Source of the DNA: Hydrogenophaga pseudoflava
GTDB lineage: Bacteria > Pseudomonadota > Gammaproteobacteria > Burkholderiales > Burkholderiaceae_C
Direction of reading: 5' to 3'
Assembly: GCF_031020795.1 (NCBI RefSeq)
Contig: NZ_JAVHJP010000008.1
Location: forward strand, 124,001-188,000
DNA length: 64,000 nt
Shown in pieces: positions 9,001-17,147 of this stretch. Within the stretch, counting starts at the first letter, position 1, and each line of letters starts with the position of its first letter. Both the position numbers and the translations under genes were made by a program. The notes beneath the pieces were generated by a model, which was given only the letters and a program-made list of their open reading frames with translations, did no database searches and was not told the DNA's origin.

Positions 9001-9615
9001 ATGAAACTCATCGGCGCCGTCACCAGCCCGTACGTCCGCAAAGTGCGCGTCGTCATGGCCGAGAAAAAGCTCGACTACCAGTTCATCCAGGAAGACGTGT
9101 GGTCGGCCGACACTTCCATCGCCACCTCCAACCCGCTGGGCAAGGTGCCCTGCCTGATCATGGAAGGCGGCGAGGCGGTGTTCGATTCGCGCGTGATCGT
9201 GGAGTACCTGGACACGCTCTCGCCGGTGGGCAAGCTGATTCCGCCGTCCGGCCGCGAGCGCGCCGAGGTCAAGACCTGGGAGGCGCTGGCCGACGGGGTG
9301 ATGGACGCCGCCATCCTGGCACGGCTGGAGGCCACCTGGCCCGGCCGCAGCGAGGAGCAGCGTTGCCAGGCCTGGATCGACCGCCAGATGGCCAAGGTCG
9401 ACGCCGCGCTGGTGGCCATGGCGCGTGGCCTGGGCGACAAGCCCTTCTGCTCGGGCATCCACCTGAGCCTCTCCGATCTGGCCGTGGGCTGCGCGCTGGG
9501 TTATCTCAGCTTCCGCTTCCCGCAGCTGGAGTGGCGCACCACGCACCCCAACCTGGCGCGTCTGGCCGACAAGCTGGCGCTGCGCCAGAGCTTCGCCGAC
9601 ACCCGCCCCAGCTGA
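9001..9615 (+). CDS. Glutathione S-transferase, YibF-like
   Basis: 204 residues. The N-terminal thioredoxin-fold domain (about 1-75) begins MKLIGAVTSPYVRKVRVVM, with the SPYVRKV active-site turn, NPLGKVPCL with the cis-proline, and DSRVIVEYLD with the glutathione-binding Ser. An all-helical C-terminal domain follows with LSDLAVGCALGY. This is the YibF/YliJ-like bacterial GST type; the substrate is unknown and could be electrophile detoxification or lyase chemistry. It is divergent from purB and convergent with the last gene of the lipid operon. Confidence 0.9.
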   Translation: MKLIGAVTSPYVRKVRVVMAEKKLDYQFIQEDVWSADTSIATSNPLGKVPCLIMEGGEAVFDSRVIVEYLDTLSPVGKLIPPSGRERAEVKTWEALADGVMDAAILARLEATWPGRSEEQRCQAWIDRQMAKVDAALVAMARGLGDKPFCSGIHLSLSDLAVGCALGYLSFRFPQLEWRTTHPNLARLADKLALRQSFADTRPS

Positions 9616-9630
9616 ACCAGCCCCCGGTGG

Positions 9631-10077
9631 TCAGCGGCTGGCCTGGCGCCTGAGCCAGCGCATCAGCGAGCCCAGCACGGGCAGCTTCTCGTACAGCTCT
9701 TCGGCCGCGTCCCAGTAGTCGCGGTGGTCGCTCACGCGGCCGTCTGCTGCCAGCCGCAGGTGCGAGCCGCCGCGCACCACCTGTTCGGTGTGGGTGTCGA
9801 AGCGGCGCATGCGGAAGCGGAATTCCCAGACCAGGAAGGCCTGGTCGCCGTCGACCAGCTGGCCGGTCACGACGAAGCGCGGCTCATGCAGCGAGGCGAA
9901 CATGTGCTCGAAGATGCGGCGGATCGCGGGCAGTCCGCGCACGTCGTTGAACGGGTCCTTGAAGCGCGCGTCGGGCGTGTAGAAGCTGCCCAGCCGGTCC
10001 AGGTCCTGCGGCTGCAGGCGCGCATAAAAGTCGGCCAGCCGCTGGACGGCTTCGCGCAGGTTGGTGGTGGAGGTCAT
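9631..10077 (-). CDS. NTF2-like/SnoaL-type protein (last gene of lipid operon)
   Basis: 148 residues, a single NTF2-like alpha+beta fold domain: an N-terminal helix, FYTPDARFKDPFNDVRG, then strands ending DHRDYWDAAEELYE and a basic C-terminal tail (LRRQASR). Such domains bind or isomerise small hydrophobic ligands. The DARFKDPFN and HRDYWD blocks recur in the NTF2-like genes of clusters with CFA-type methyltransferases. It lies 6 bp after the SDR gene, which places it at the end of the eight-gene operon beginning at 16853. No catalytic role can be assigned. Confidence 0.8.
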   Translation of the reverse strand: MTSTTNLREAVQRLADFYARLQPQDLDRLGSFYTPDARFKDPFNDVRGLPAIRRIFEHMFASLHEPRFVVTGQLVDGDQAFLVWEFRFRMRRFDTHTEQVVRGGSHLRLAADGRVSDHRDYWDAAEELYEKLPVLGSLMRWLRRQASR

Positions 10078-10083
10078 GCCGCT

Positions 10084-10944
10084 TTATAGACCGGTGGCGC
10101 GGTGCACCAGCGGGAAATAGGCGCGGTACGGCAGCAGGCGCAGCAGCTTCATCCAGAACGTGAAACGGCGCGGAAAGTGGACCTCGAACCGGCCGGCCGC
10201 GATGCCTTGGAGCATGGCCCGGGCCGCCTCGTCGGGCGAGATCAGCGCCGGCATCGAGAAGTCGTTCTGCGCCGTCAGCGGCGTTTTCACGAAACCGGGA
10301 TGCACCACGCTCACGCCGATTCCGCGCGGCGCCAGGTCGAGGTGGAGGGTCTCGGCCAGGTGGGTCAGCGCGGCCTTGGTCGGGCCGTAGGCCAGGCCCT
10401 TGGGCAGGCCGCGGAACCCGGCGACGCTGCTGACCAGGCTGATGTGGCCCTGGCCACGGGCGGTCATGGCCGGCAGCAGGGCGTCCAGCAGGTTCAGCGC
10501 CCCGCCGTAGTTGATCGCCATGTGGCGCTGCATCTCGGCCAGGTCGAAGGCCTCGGCCCGCAGGGCGCGGTAGTGGCCGGCGCAGAACAGCAGCACATCG
10601 ACCGGCCCTTCGGCCAGCACGGCACGGGCGGTCCGCGCCACGGCCCGCTCGTCGGTCACGTCCAGGGGCCAGGCCTGCACCGGGGCGGGCTGGCCCAACC
10701 GGGTGTGACGGTCCACCAGCGCCTGAAGGCCGGTCTCGCTGCGCGCGGAGGCCAGCACGGTGGCACCGAGGCCGATCAGCTGCTCCGTGGCCGCCAGGCC
10801 GATGCCGCTGGAGGCGCCGACCACCCACACCCGCAGGCCTTGCCAGACACCGATGCGCGGGTTGAACGGGCCCCACAGACTGGGGCCGCCGCGCGGCCGG
10901 GCCGCGCCGGCGGCGGATTCGACAAAGCTGCGGTGGGTGCTCAT
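10084..10944 (-). CDS. Short-chain dehydrogenase/reductase
   Basis: 286 residues. Classical SDR: the cofactor loop GASSGIG (43-49), CAGH in the NAG position (121-124), catalytic Ser172/173, Tyr186 and Lys190 in the SSVAGF...YGPTK region, and a PGFVKTPLT block. An unusual Arg/Gly/Pro-rich N-terminal extension of about 35 residues precedes the fold. A C-terminal hydrophobic/basic stretch (FWMKLLRLLPYRAYF) may associate with membrane. The ATGA start overlaps the DUF3833 stop, so it is translationally coupled. Given its neighbours a lipid or fatty-acid-derived substrate is likely; the exact one is unknown. Confidence 0.87.
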   Translation of the reverse strand: MSTHRSFVESAAGAARPRGGPSLWGPFNPRIGVWQGLRVWVVGASSGIGLAATEQLIGLGATVLASARSETGLQALVDRHTRLGQPAPVQAWPLDVTDERAVARTARAVLAEGPVDVLLFCAGHYRALRAEAFDLAEMQRHMAINYGGALNLLDALLPAMTARGQGHISLVSSVAGFRGLPKGLAYGPTKAALTHLAETLHLDLAPRGIGVSVVHPGFVKTPLTAQNDFSMPALISPDEAARAMLQGIAAGRFEVHFPRRFTFWMKLLRLLPYRAYFPLVHRATGL

Positions 10945-11483
10945 GAGGTCCGCCGAACGAAACTGAGCGTGACCTCGCCCAGGCGGATGCCGAACTTGCT
11001 CATCACCGCCTTGTTGAGCATCACGCGCTCGTCCAGCAGGTACATCCAGTCGTCGAACTGCACGTTCCAGACCCGGCCATCCACCGGCAGCGCCAGCGTG
11101 TAGCCCCAGCGGAAGGCGTTGCCCGCGGTCTGGCCCTCGGCCACGCCCACCACGTCGTCGGCGCGGCCGGTGTAGCGGCCGTTGCCCTCGTGCTTCAGGC
11201 GCCAGACGCGCTTCTGGGTGGTGCCGTCCGAGTAGGTGAAGTCCTCGTCGAGCACGCCCTCGTCGCCGTTCCAGCTGCAGCGCATCACCACGGTGAAGCG
11301 CCGCACCACCTGGCCGCTGCGGTCGGTGAACACGCCGTAGGCGTCCAGCGTGCCGTTGAAGTACCGGCGCAGGTCCAGCGCGGGTTTTTCGGTGGCGTAG
11401 TCGCCCACCTGCGGACCGGCACAGCCGGTGAGGGCGAGGGTGGCCGTTGCGGCGCCGGCGGTGAGCAGCAGTCGTCTTTTCAT
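10941..11483 (-). CDS. DUF3833 lipoprotein
   Basis: 180 residues with a lipoprotein signal peptide: MKRR, a hydrophobic core and the lipobox LTGC with Cys21. The mature part is the DUF3833 beta-rich domain (YFNGTLDAYGVFTDRSGQVVRRFTV, DEDFTYSDGTTQKRVWRL, WMYLLDERVMLNKAVMSKFGIRLGEVTL taken in pieces). DUF3833 proteins accompany CFA-synthase-like genes but have no proven function. The fold resembles lipid-carrying calycins, which is only an inference. ATGA overlaps couple it to the transporter upstream and the SDR downstream. Confidence 0.85.
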   Translation of the reverse strand: MKRRLLLTAGAATATLALTGCAGPQVGDYATEKPALDLRRYFNGTLDAYGVFTDRSGQVVRRFTVVMRCSWNGDEGVLDEDFTYSDGTTQKRVWRLKHEGNGRYTGRADDVVGVAEGQTAGNAFRWGYTLALPVDGRVWNVQFDDWMYLLDERVMLNKAVMSKFGIRLGEVTLSFVRRTS

Positions 11484-12826
11484 GGGTGGGCTTTCAGGGT
11501 GTCGGGCAGCGGCGTGCGCGGCGAGGCGGGGCGGATGACCAGGACCTGCAGCAGGCCGGCGGCCAGCAGCTTCAGGCCGCAGGGCAGCAGGCAATAGGCG
11601 ACGGTGAGCGTCCACAGGGCCTGTGGATCGCGCGCGCCGGGCTGGTAGCCGAAGGCCCCCAGCAGTGGCAGGGCCAGGCCGGCGGCCAGGGCCAGGTTCA
11701 GCTTGGCGGCGAAGTTCCACCAGCCGAGGTAGGCGCCCTCGCGCTGTCCGCGTTCACCCAGCTCGTCCATCAGGCCCGTCAGCAGCGCCGAGGGCAGGGC
11801 CAGGTCGGTGCCCAGGGCCACGCCGGAGAGCGCGCAGACGATCAGGAAGGCGGGCACATCGCCCGTGCCCAGCGTGGCGGCCCAGACAAAGACCCCCACC
11901 GACAGCGCCATGCCCGCCAGCCAGCTGCGCGCCAGGCCCAGGCGCGGCACCAGCCGCACCCACAGCGGCAGCGAGAGCGCGGCGCACAGGAAGTAGGTGG
12001 CCAGGAAGGCCGGCTCGACGGAAGCCGGCGCCTCCAGCCGGTCCTGCACGAAAAAAAGAACGAGCGTGGCGGGTACGGCGCTGGCCGTGCCGTTGACCAC
12101 GAACACCACCAGCAGGCGCACGAAGCGGGGCTGGCGCAGGGGGTGGGCCAGCGTGTTCTGGTGCGCCAGCCCCCCCAGCGTCAGGCCGCGTGCCGTGGGC
12201 ACCACGGCGGCGCTCCAGGCCCACCAGCCCAGCGCCAGCAGCACCGCAAACGCGGCCACGGTGGCGCCCAGGCCCAGGGTGCCCGGCAGCACGGCGGCGG
12301 TGAGCACGCCCACCAGGGCCAGGCCTTCGCGCCAGGCGCTGACGCGGCTGCGTTGCGCCTCGGTGCCGCCCAGGCGCGTGCCCCAGGTCTGGTGCGCCAC
12401 GCTGGCCACGCTGTAGGCGGTGTAGGTGAGGGCCATCAGCGCGCCCGCCCAGGCCAGCAGCGGCGCCACGTCGCCGCGCAGGGCCGGCGGCGGAAACAGC
12501 AGGCCCCACAGACCCAGGGCCAGCACCACCGCCGCCGCCGCGCCCGCGCCCAACACAAGGCGGTGGCTGCGGGCGAACAGCCGGTCGATCCAGCGGCCGA
12601 TCCAGGGGTCCAGCAGCGCGTCGAACAGGCGCGCCGCCAGCAGCACCGCGCCCAGGGCCGCCAGCGGCACACCGAACGAACGCGCGTAGTGGTTGGGCAG
12701 CACCACGTACAGCGGCAAGGCGACGAAGGCCAGGGGCAGGCCCAGCAGCCCATAGCGCAAGCCGGCGCGCCAGGCGCCGGGCGCGGTGAAGCGCTCGGCG
12801 GGGGCGAGGGTGGTGCTGGTGTCCAT
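11480..12826 (-). CDS. MFS transporter of the GPH (MelB-like) family
   Basis: 448 residues with about twelve hydrophobic helices. The N-terminal half has the GPH-type pattern RYGLLGLPLAFVALPLYVVLP and RLFDALLDPWIGRWIDR, close to the D-x-x-x-D-P helix of MelB-like sugar:cation symporters. In lipid-modification clusters such proteins replace classical sugar symporters and may move lipid or lipid precursor. It starts 7 bp after the chalcone-isomerase-like gene and ends in an ATGA overlap with DUF3833. Substrate unknown. Confidence 0.85.
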   Translation of the reverse strand: MDTSTTLAPAERFTAPGAWRAGLRYGLLGLPLAFVALPLYVVLPNHYARSFGVPLAALGAVLLAARLFDALLDPWIGRWIDRLFARSHRLVLGAGAAAAVVLALGLWGLLFPPPALRGDVAPLLAWAGALMALTYTAYSVASVAHQTWGTRLGGTEAQRSRVSAWREGLALVGVLTAAVLPGTLGLGATVAAFAVLLALGWWAWSAAVVPTARGLTLGGLAHQNTLAHPLRQPRFVRLLVVFVVNGTASAVPATLVLFFVQDRLEAPASVEPAFLATYFLCAALSLPLWVRLVPRLGLARSWLAGMALSVGVFVWAATLGTGDVPAFLIVCALSGVALGTDLALPSALLTGLMDELGERGQREGAYLGWWNFAAKLNLALAAGLALPLLGAFGYQPGARDPQALWTLTVAYCLLPCGLKLLAAGLLQVLVIRPASPRTPLPDTLKAHP

Positions 12827-12833
12827 GGGTGGT

Positions 12834-13400
12834 TCAGCGTGCGGCCCCGGCGATCAGGGCTTCGCGCAGACGCGGTTGCGAGGTGCGCGGCGAGAGCCAG
12901 ATGCCGAAGAAGCGCTCGGCGAACACCGGGTCGTCGACCACGCCGCGCAGGCGGCCGTTGTAGTAGAAGTGCGCGCCCCGGCCGGGCAGGTGCACACCCA
13001 TCAGCCGGTCGCCGGGCGCGACGTCCGGGAACACGCGCTCCATGGCGGCTTTCCACTCGGCGGCCTGGGTGGGCGCCAGCGGCGCGATGTCCTGCATCTC
13101 GTCGATCGAACGCTGGGCGATGTCGGCGCCCTTGAAGGCGCGCCGGTACTGCAGTTCCAGCGCCAGGCGCTGCTGCTCGAAGTCTTCGGCCCGAAACGCG
13201 GGCGTGGTGTAGAGCGTGGCGACGTAGACCTCGAAGCCCCAGTAGCGAAATAGCGATTGCCCGCGCGGCGCCTTGCCCGAGAGCGCGGCCTCGGCGGCCT
13301 CGGCCGGCGTGTTGGCCTGCACCGGGGCGGCCAGGGGAAGCCACAACGCCGCGGTGATGGCCACCATGGTGAAGGCTCGCTGTGGCAGGGGGTGTCGCAC
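12834..13400 (-). CDS. Chalcone-isomerase-like periplasmic protein
   Basis: 188 residues with a GTG start at 13400, chosen because a strong AGGAGG site lies 7 bp before it and because it yields a complete signal peptide (MRHPLPQR, hydrophobic core, VQA). The mature domain (GKAPRGQSLFRYWGFEVYVATLY, FKGADIAQRSIDEM, GVHLPGRGAHFYYNGR, FFGIWLSP in order) is the bacterial chalcone-isomerase-like fold, PF16036. In bacteria these are not flavonoid enzymes; fatty-acid binding is the best guess. An internal ATG at 13367 would lose the basic N-region. Confidence 0.84.
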   Translation of the reverse strand: MRHPLPQRAFTMVAITAALWLPLAAPVQANTPAEAAEAALSGKAPRGQSLFRYWGFEVYVATLYTTPAFRAEDFEQQRLALELQYRRAFKGADIAQRSIDEMQDIAPLAPTQAAEWKAAMERVFPDVAPGDRLMGVHLPGRGAHFYYNGRLRGVVDDPVFAERFFGIWLSPRTSQPRLREALIAGAAR

Positions 13401-13417
13401 GGCCGGTCCTCCTGCGG

Positions 13418-14626
13418 TCAGGCGGGCTTGCGCAGGGTGAACTGCACGACGTCGGTATTGCCCTCGTCGAAGGCCGCCTCGCAGTAGGCAAGGTAGAACT
13501 CCCAGGTGCGCAGGAAGCGCTGGTCGAAGCCCTGCTGCAGCACCCGGTCCTGCTGCAGCAGGAACTGCTGGCGCCAGACCCGCAGCGTCTGCGCGTAGTC
13601 GGGGCCGAAGTGGAACTGGTCCACCACCTGGAGGCCGGCGCGTTCGGCGGCGGCGCGGAACTGCGAAGGGCTGGGCAGGCAGCCACCCGGGAAGATGTAC
13701 TGCTGGATGAAGTCGGTGCCGGCGACGTAGCGCTCGAACAGGTCGTCGCGGATGGTGATGCTCTGGATGCAGGCGCGGCCACCGGGCTTGAGCAGGCGCG
13801 AGACGGCATTGAAATAGGTGTCCCAGTACTCGCGACCCACGGCCTCGACCATCTCGATCGAGCAGATCGCATCGAACGGCGCATCGCCGATGTCGCGGTA
13901 GTCCTGCAACCGCAGGTCGGCGCCCGGGTTGCGCTTCTGCGCGAACGCCAGCTGTTCGGTCGAGAGCGTCACGCCGGTCACCGCGGCGCCGAATTCGGTG
14001 AGGGCCTTTTCCGCCAGCGCGCCCCAGCCGCAACCGATCTCCAGCACGCGGTCGCCCGGCTGCACGCTGGCCATGCGCAGCGCGCGCCGCACCTTGGCGT
14101 GCTGCGCGGCCACCATGTCCATCCCGGGCTGCTCGTACAGCGCCGACGAGTAGTTCCAGGTCTCGTCCAGCCAGAGCCCGTAGAAGGCGTTGCCCAGGTC
14201 GTAGTGGGCGTGGATGTTCCTGCGGCTGTTGGTCTTGCTGTTGCGGTTGAGCAGGTGGCGCAGGCGGTAGGCCAGCCGGCCGATCCAGGAGCCGTAGACC
14301 ACATCCTCCAGCGCCTCGCGGTTGGCGATCAGCAGGCGCAGCAGGTCGGACAGCTGCGGCGTGCTCCAGTCGCCGGCAATGTAGCTTTCGGCGAAACCGA
14401 TGTCGCCCGACCTGAGTGCGGCACCGAACACGTTCCAGTTGGCCAGTCGCATCGAGGCCAGTGGCCCGGCGCCTCCCCCGAAGCGGTGCACCGTCCCGTC
14501 GGGCAGCTGCAGCGTGAGCGAGCCATGGCGCAGGCGCTGCAACAGCTGCAGGGTGGTGCGGGCGGCGGCCGGGGCGTGGCGGGGCAGGGACAGGCCGGCG
14601 CTTTGCGGGGCGGTGGTGCTGTTCAT
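13418..14626 (-). CDS. Cyclopropane-fatty-acid-synthase-family methyltransferase
   Basis: 402 residues. The SAM-binding motif VLEIGCGWGALAEKA lies near residues 194-208. Family blocks include HYDLGNAFYGLWLD, the SIEMVEAVGREYW segment, and QYIFPGGCLPS with the acyl-lipid site. An N-terminal domain of about 110 residues precedes it, as in CfaA-type enzymes. It transfers a methyl group from SAM to the double bond of an acyl chain in phospholipid; the product may be a cyclopropane or a branched methyl chain. With the FAD oxidoreductase and DUF1365 beside it, the methylated/furan fatty acid route known from Rhodobacter is a real alternative to plain cyclopropane synthesis. Confidence 0.9.
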   Translation of the reverse strand: MNSTTAPQSAGLSLPRHAPAAARTTLQLLQRLRHGSLTLQLPDGTVHRFGGGAGPLASMRLANWNVFGAALRSGDIGFAESYIAGDWSTPQLSDLLRLLIANREALEDVVYGSWIGRLAYRLRHLLNRNSKTNSRRNIHAHYDLGNAFYGLWLDETWNYSSALYEQPGMDMVAAQHAKVRRALRMASVQPGDRVLEIGCGWGALAEKALTEFGAAVTGVTLSTEQLAFAQKRNPGADLRLQDYRDIGDAPFDAICSIEMVEAVGREYWDTYFNAVSRLLKPGGRACIQSITIRDDLFERYVAGTDFIQQYIFPGGCLPSPSQFRAAAERAGLQVVDQFHFGPDYAQTLRVWRQQFLLQQDRVLQQGFDQRFLRTWEFYLAYCEAAFDEGNTDVVQFTLRKPA

Positions 14627-14646
14627 GTCGTCTCAGATGGCAAGGG

Positions 14647-15447
14647 TCAGCGGGAGGCCGGGTGGCCGGGGGTCACGAAGTCCGTCGGCGCGGCGGGCTG
14701 GCGGAAGAAGGGCGCCTGCTTGAGCCACAGGCGCAGGGCCTGCCAGTGGATGCGGGCGATCACGCCCAGCGTCATCAGCGGGTGGCCCCAGAGCGCGCGG
14801 CGGGTGCTGGCGGCGTCCAACGGCTGCAGCGTGCCGCTGACGCTGGTGCGGATCAGGGCTTCGGCGCCGGGCTCGTCGTGGAAGTCGATGCGCACCACGG
14901 TGCGGTCCTCGCCGCCGTGCTGCGTGCGCATGAAGACGAAGCGGTATTCGCCGCGCACCGGCGCAAAGGGAGAGACGTGGAAGACCTTGTCCGCCGTGAC
15001 CGCCACGCCGTGGCGCGGGGCATCGAGCAGGTAGCAGTGGCGCTCGCCGAAGGTGTTGTTGACCTCGGCGAGCACGGCGCGCAGCGTGCCGTCGGCGCGG
15101 TGGCAGTACCAGAAGCTCACCGGCTTGAACACGTAGCCCAGCACGCGCGGGTAGGTGTGCAGCCAGACCTCGCCGTCCGCGTCGCCGATGCCGTGCAGGG
15201 CCAGCAGGCCGTCGAGCCAGGCCAGGCAGTCGGCCCCGCCGTCGCCGTGGTCGCGGTCGTGGAAGGCCAGCGCGGCGGCGCGGTTGCGCGTCAGCGCGCC
15301 GTTGCCGTGCGTGCGCAGGCTGCGCAGCGGCAGCATCAGGAAGAAGGTCGGGTAGGCGAAGGCGTGGGCTTTCGGACGCGAGCGCGCGTGGCGCACCTGG
15401 CCGAAACCGACCAGGGCCTGCGTGGCGCGAGCTGCGTCCGTGTTCAT
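14647..15447 (-). CDS. DUF1365 family protein
   Basis: 266 residues; ATG 15447 overlaps the upstream FAD-oxidoreductase stop as ATGA. The DUF1365 pattern is clear: RHARSRPKAHAFAYPTFFL, LHTYPRVLGYVFKPVSFWYC, EVNNTFGERHCYLL, KVFHVSPFAPVRGEYRF. These proteins occur almost always between an NAD/FAD-binding oxidoreductase and a CFA-like methyltransferase. No activity is proven; the invariant order implies a step in the same lipid modification. No signal peptide or membrane helix is seen. Confidence 0.92.
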   Translation of the reverse strand: MNTDAARATQALVGFGQVRHARSRPKAHAFAYPTFFLMLPLRSLRTHGNGALTRNRAAALAFHDRDHGDGGADCLAWLDGLLALHGIGDADGEVWLHTYPRVLGYVFKPVSFWYCHRADGTLRAVLAEVNNTFGERHCYLLDAPRHGVAVTADKVFHVSPFAPVRGEYRFVFMRTQHGGEDRTVVRIDFHDEPGAEALIRTSVSGTLQPLDAASTRRALWGHPLMTLGVIARIHWQALRLWLKQAPFFRQPAAPTDFVTPGHPASR

Positions 15448-16853
15448 GCGAACACCCCGGGCAGGGCGGTGTCGCGCTGCTCGGCGGCCGAGCGCCGCGG
15501 CAGCAGGTCGTGCGCCATGATGAGTTCGCGCGCCGCGCGCAGGCCGGCCTTGAGACCGTCCTCGTGGAAGCCGTAACCCATCCACGCCCCGGCGTAGAAG
15601 GTGTCGTGCCGGCCCTGCAGTTCGACCATGGCCTTCTGGGCGCGGATCGCGGCCAGGTCGAACACCGGGTGTGCGTAGTCGTATTCACCGATCACGGTCG
15701 CCGGATCGATGGCGCGCTGCGGGTTGAGCGAGACGATCACCGGCGTCTCCACCGGCAGCGGCTGCAACTTGTTGAGCAGGTAGTGCAGGCAGACTCGCGG
15801 CTCGTCGCTGGCGCCGCCCGCCTCGTAGTTCCAGGCCGCCCAGGCCTTCTGGCGCTGCGGCAGCACCGAGGCGTCGGTGTGCAGCACCGCGCGGTTGGGC
15901 TGGTAGCGCACCGCGCCCAGCGCCTCGCGCTCCTCGGGCGTCGCGGCCTCGCCCAGGATGGCCAGCGCCTGGTCGCTGTGGCAGGCCATGACGATGGCGT
16001 CGAAGCGTTCGACCCGGCCTTCGGTCACCACGCGCACGCCTTGGTCGTCGCGCAGCACACTTTGCACGGGGCTGTTCAGGCGCCGGTCCGGGATGCGGGC
16101 GACGATCTTCTCCACATACTGCCGCGCCCCGCCGGCCACCGTGTACCACTGAGGCCGGTGGGTCACCTGGATCAGGCCGTGGTTGTGGCAGAAGCGCACC
16201 ATGGTCGCGACCGGGAAGCGCAGCATCTGGTCGGTGGGGCAGCTCCAGATGCAGCCCATCATGGGCAGGAAGTACCAGTCGCGGAAAGCGGCCGAGAAGC
16301 GGTGGCGCTCGAGAAAGTCGCCCAGCGGCTCCAGCAGCGGGCTGTCGGCGCCCAGGTCGTCGCCGCGCCGCGCCAGCTTCGTGGTCAGGCGGTTGAAGCG
16401 CAGGATGTCGGCCAGCATGCGCCAGAAGCGCGGGTTGCGCAGGTTTTCGCGCTGCGCGAACACGGTGGAGAGGTCGCTGCCGCTCCACTCCAGTGCCGAT
16501 CCGCGCGGCCCGGCGCCCGGCGCCTGCACGGAAAACGACATGTCGGACGGCGCGATCGGCACGTCCAGCTGGTCGAACAGTGCCAGCAGGTTGGGGTAGG
16601 TGCGTTCATTGAGAACGAGGAACCCGGTGTCGACGCCGAAGGTGGTGGGGCGGCCCTGGGTGTCCGGCAGGGTCACGTCGACCGTGTGGGTGTGGCCGCC
16701 GAAGTAGTCCCCGGCCTCGAACAGGGTGAGTTCGGCCAGGCCGGTCAGCGTATGCGCGGCGGCCAGACCGGCAATGCCGGAGCCGACGATGGCCACGCGA
16801 GGGCGGCGGATGGGTGCGCCGCCGATCGAGGCGGGTTGGTGGGCCGAGTACAT
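15444..16853 (-). CDS. NAD/FAD-binding flavin amine oxidase-like protein (first gene of lipid operon)
   Basis: 469 residues. The dinucleotide-binding loop VGSGIAGLAAAH (23-34) and the GGHTHTVDV segment are typical of the predicted NAD/FAD-binding proteins that head DUF1365-CFA gene clusters, related to amine oxidase and desaturase flavoproteins. GVDTGFLVLNERTYPNL and WSCPTDQMLRFPVATMVRF are family blocks. A desaturase or oxidase acting on methylated acyl chains is the likely role. Transcription probably begins about 200 bp upstream at the RpoE-like element. ATG 16853 has only a weak AGGG site. Confidence 0.88.
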   Translation of the reverse strand: MYSAHQPASIGGAPIRRPRVAIVGSGIAGLAAAHTLTGLAELTLFEAGDYFGGHTHTVDVTLPDTQGRPTTFGVDTGFLVLNERTYPNLLALFDQLDVPIAPSDMSFSVQAPGAGPRGSALEWSGSDLSTVFAQRENLRNPRFWRMLADILRFNRLTTKLARRGDDLGADSPLLEPLGDFLERHRFSAAFRDWYFLPMMGCIWSCPTDQMLRFPVATMVRFCHNHGLIQVTHRPQWYTVAGGARQYVEKIVARIPDRRLNSPVQSVLRDDQGVRVVTEGRVERFDAIVMACHSDQALAILGEAATPEEREALGAVRYQPNRAVLHTDASVLPQRQKAWAAWNYEAGGASDEPRVCLHYLLNKLQPLPVETPVIVSLNPQRAIDPATVIGEYDYAHPVFDLAAIRAQKAMVELQGRHDTFYAGAWMGYGFHEDGLKAGLRAARELIMAHDLLPRRSAAEQRDTALPGVFA

Positions 16854-16931
16854 GGCTCAGCCCTGGAAGGCCACCGCCCCGTGGGAGCGGCGGAGAGGGG
16901 AAGAAGAAAAGCCTGCGAAGCGCCCCGACGC

Positions 16932-16962
16932 GAAGGAGGGAGGGAGGGAGGAGGAGGAGAAG
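16932..16962 (+). other. Polypurine G-run tract in the lipid-operon leader
   Basis: A 30-bp run of A and G with three GGG triplets and several GG doublets occupies the template strand of the leader, so the RNA would be C/U-rich. It could form a quadruplex in DNA or simply be unstructured leader. No other feature lies between it and the start codon at 16853. Confidence 0.5.
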
Positions 16963-17028
16963 CGCCTCGGGATTTCATCCGCCACGACGGGCGAAAGGCT
17001 TCGCAGTGCATAAATCTGAACATCCGAC

Positions 17029-17046
17029 GGCACCACCTTTGGTGCC
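17029..17046 (-). other. Hairpin at the 5' end of the lipid-operon leader
   Basis: A 7-bp perfect inverted repeat (GGCACCA / TGGTGCC) with a 4-nt loop lies just downstream of the predicted transcript start near 17050. A stabilising 5' stem or a repressor half-site are both possible. Confidence 0.45.
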
Positions 17047-17057
17047 ATCGTGAAAGC

Positions 17058-17086
17058 ATTGAGCGGATTCGCGGCGGAAAAGTTCC
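17058..17086 (-). promoter_or_regulatory. ECF/RpoE-type promoter of the lipid-modification operon
   Basis: On the minus strand GGAACTT (complement of 17080-17086) is followed after exactly 17 bp by TCAAT (complement of 17058-17062). The E. coli RpoE consensus is GGAACTT-N16/17-TCAAA, so only the last base of the -10 differs. The predicted start is near 17050, giving a leader of about 200 nt to the FAD oxidoreductase gene. No sigma or anti-sigma gene is in the window. Confidence 0.68.
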
Positions 17087-17147
17087 GCGGTGTGATGACC
17101 ATATGCCCTCCGGTGGCTGATGTGCCGAATTGAACTGTTCGGTTTTA

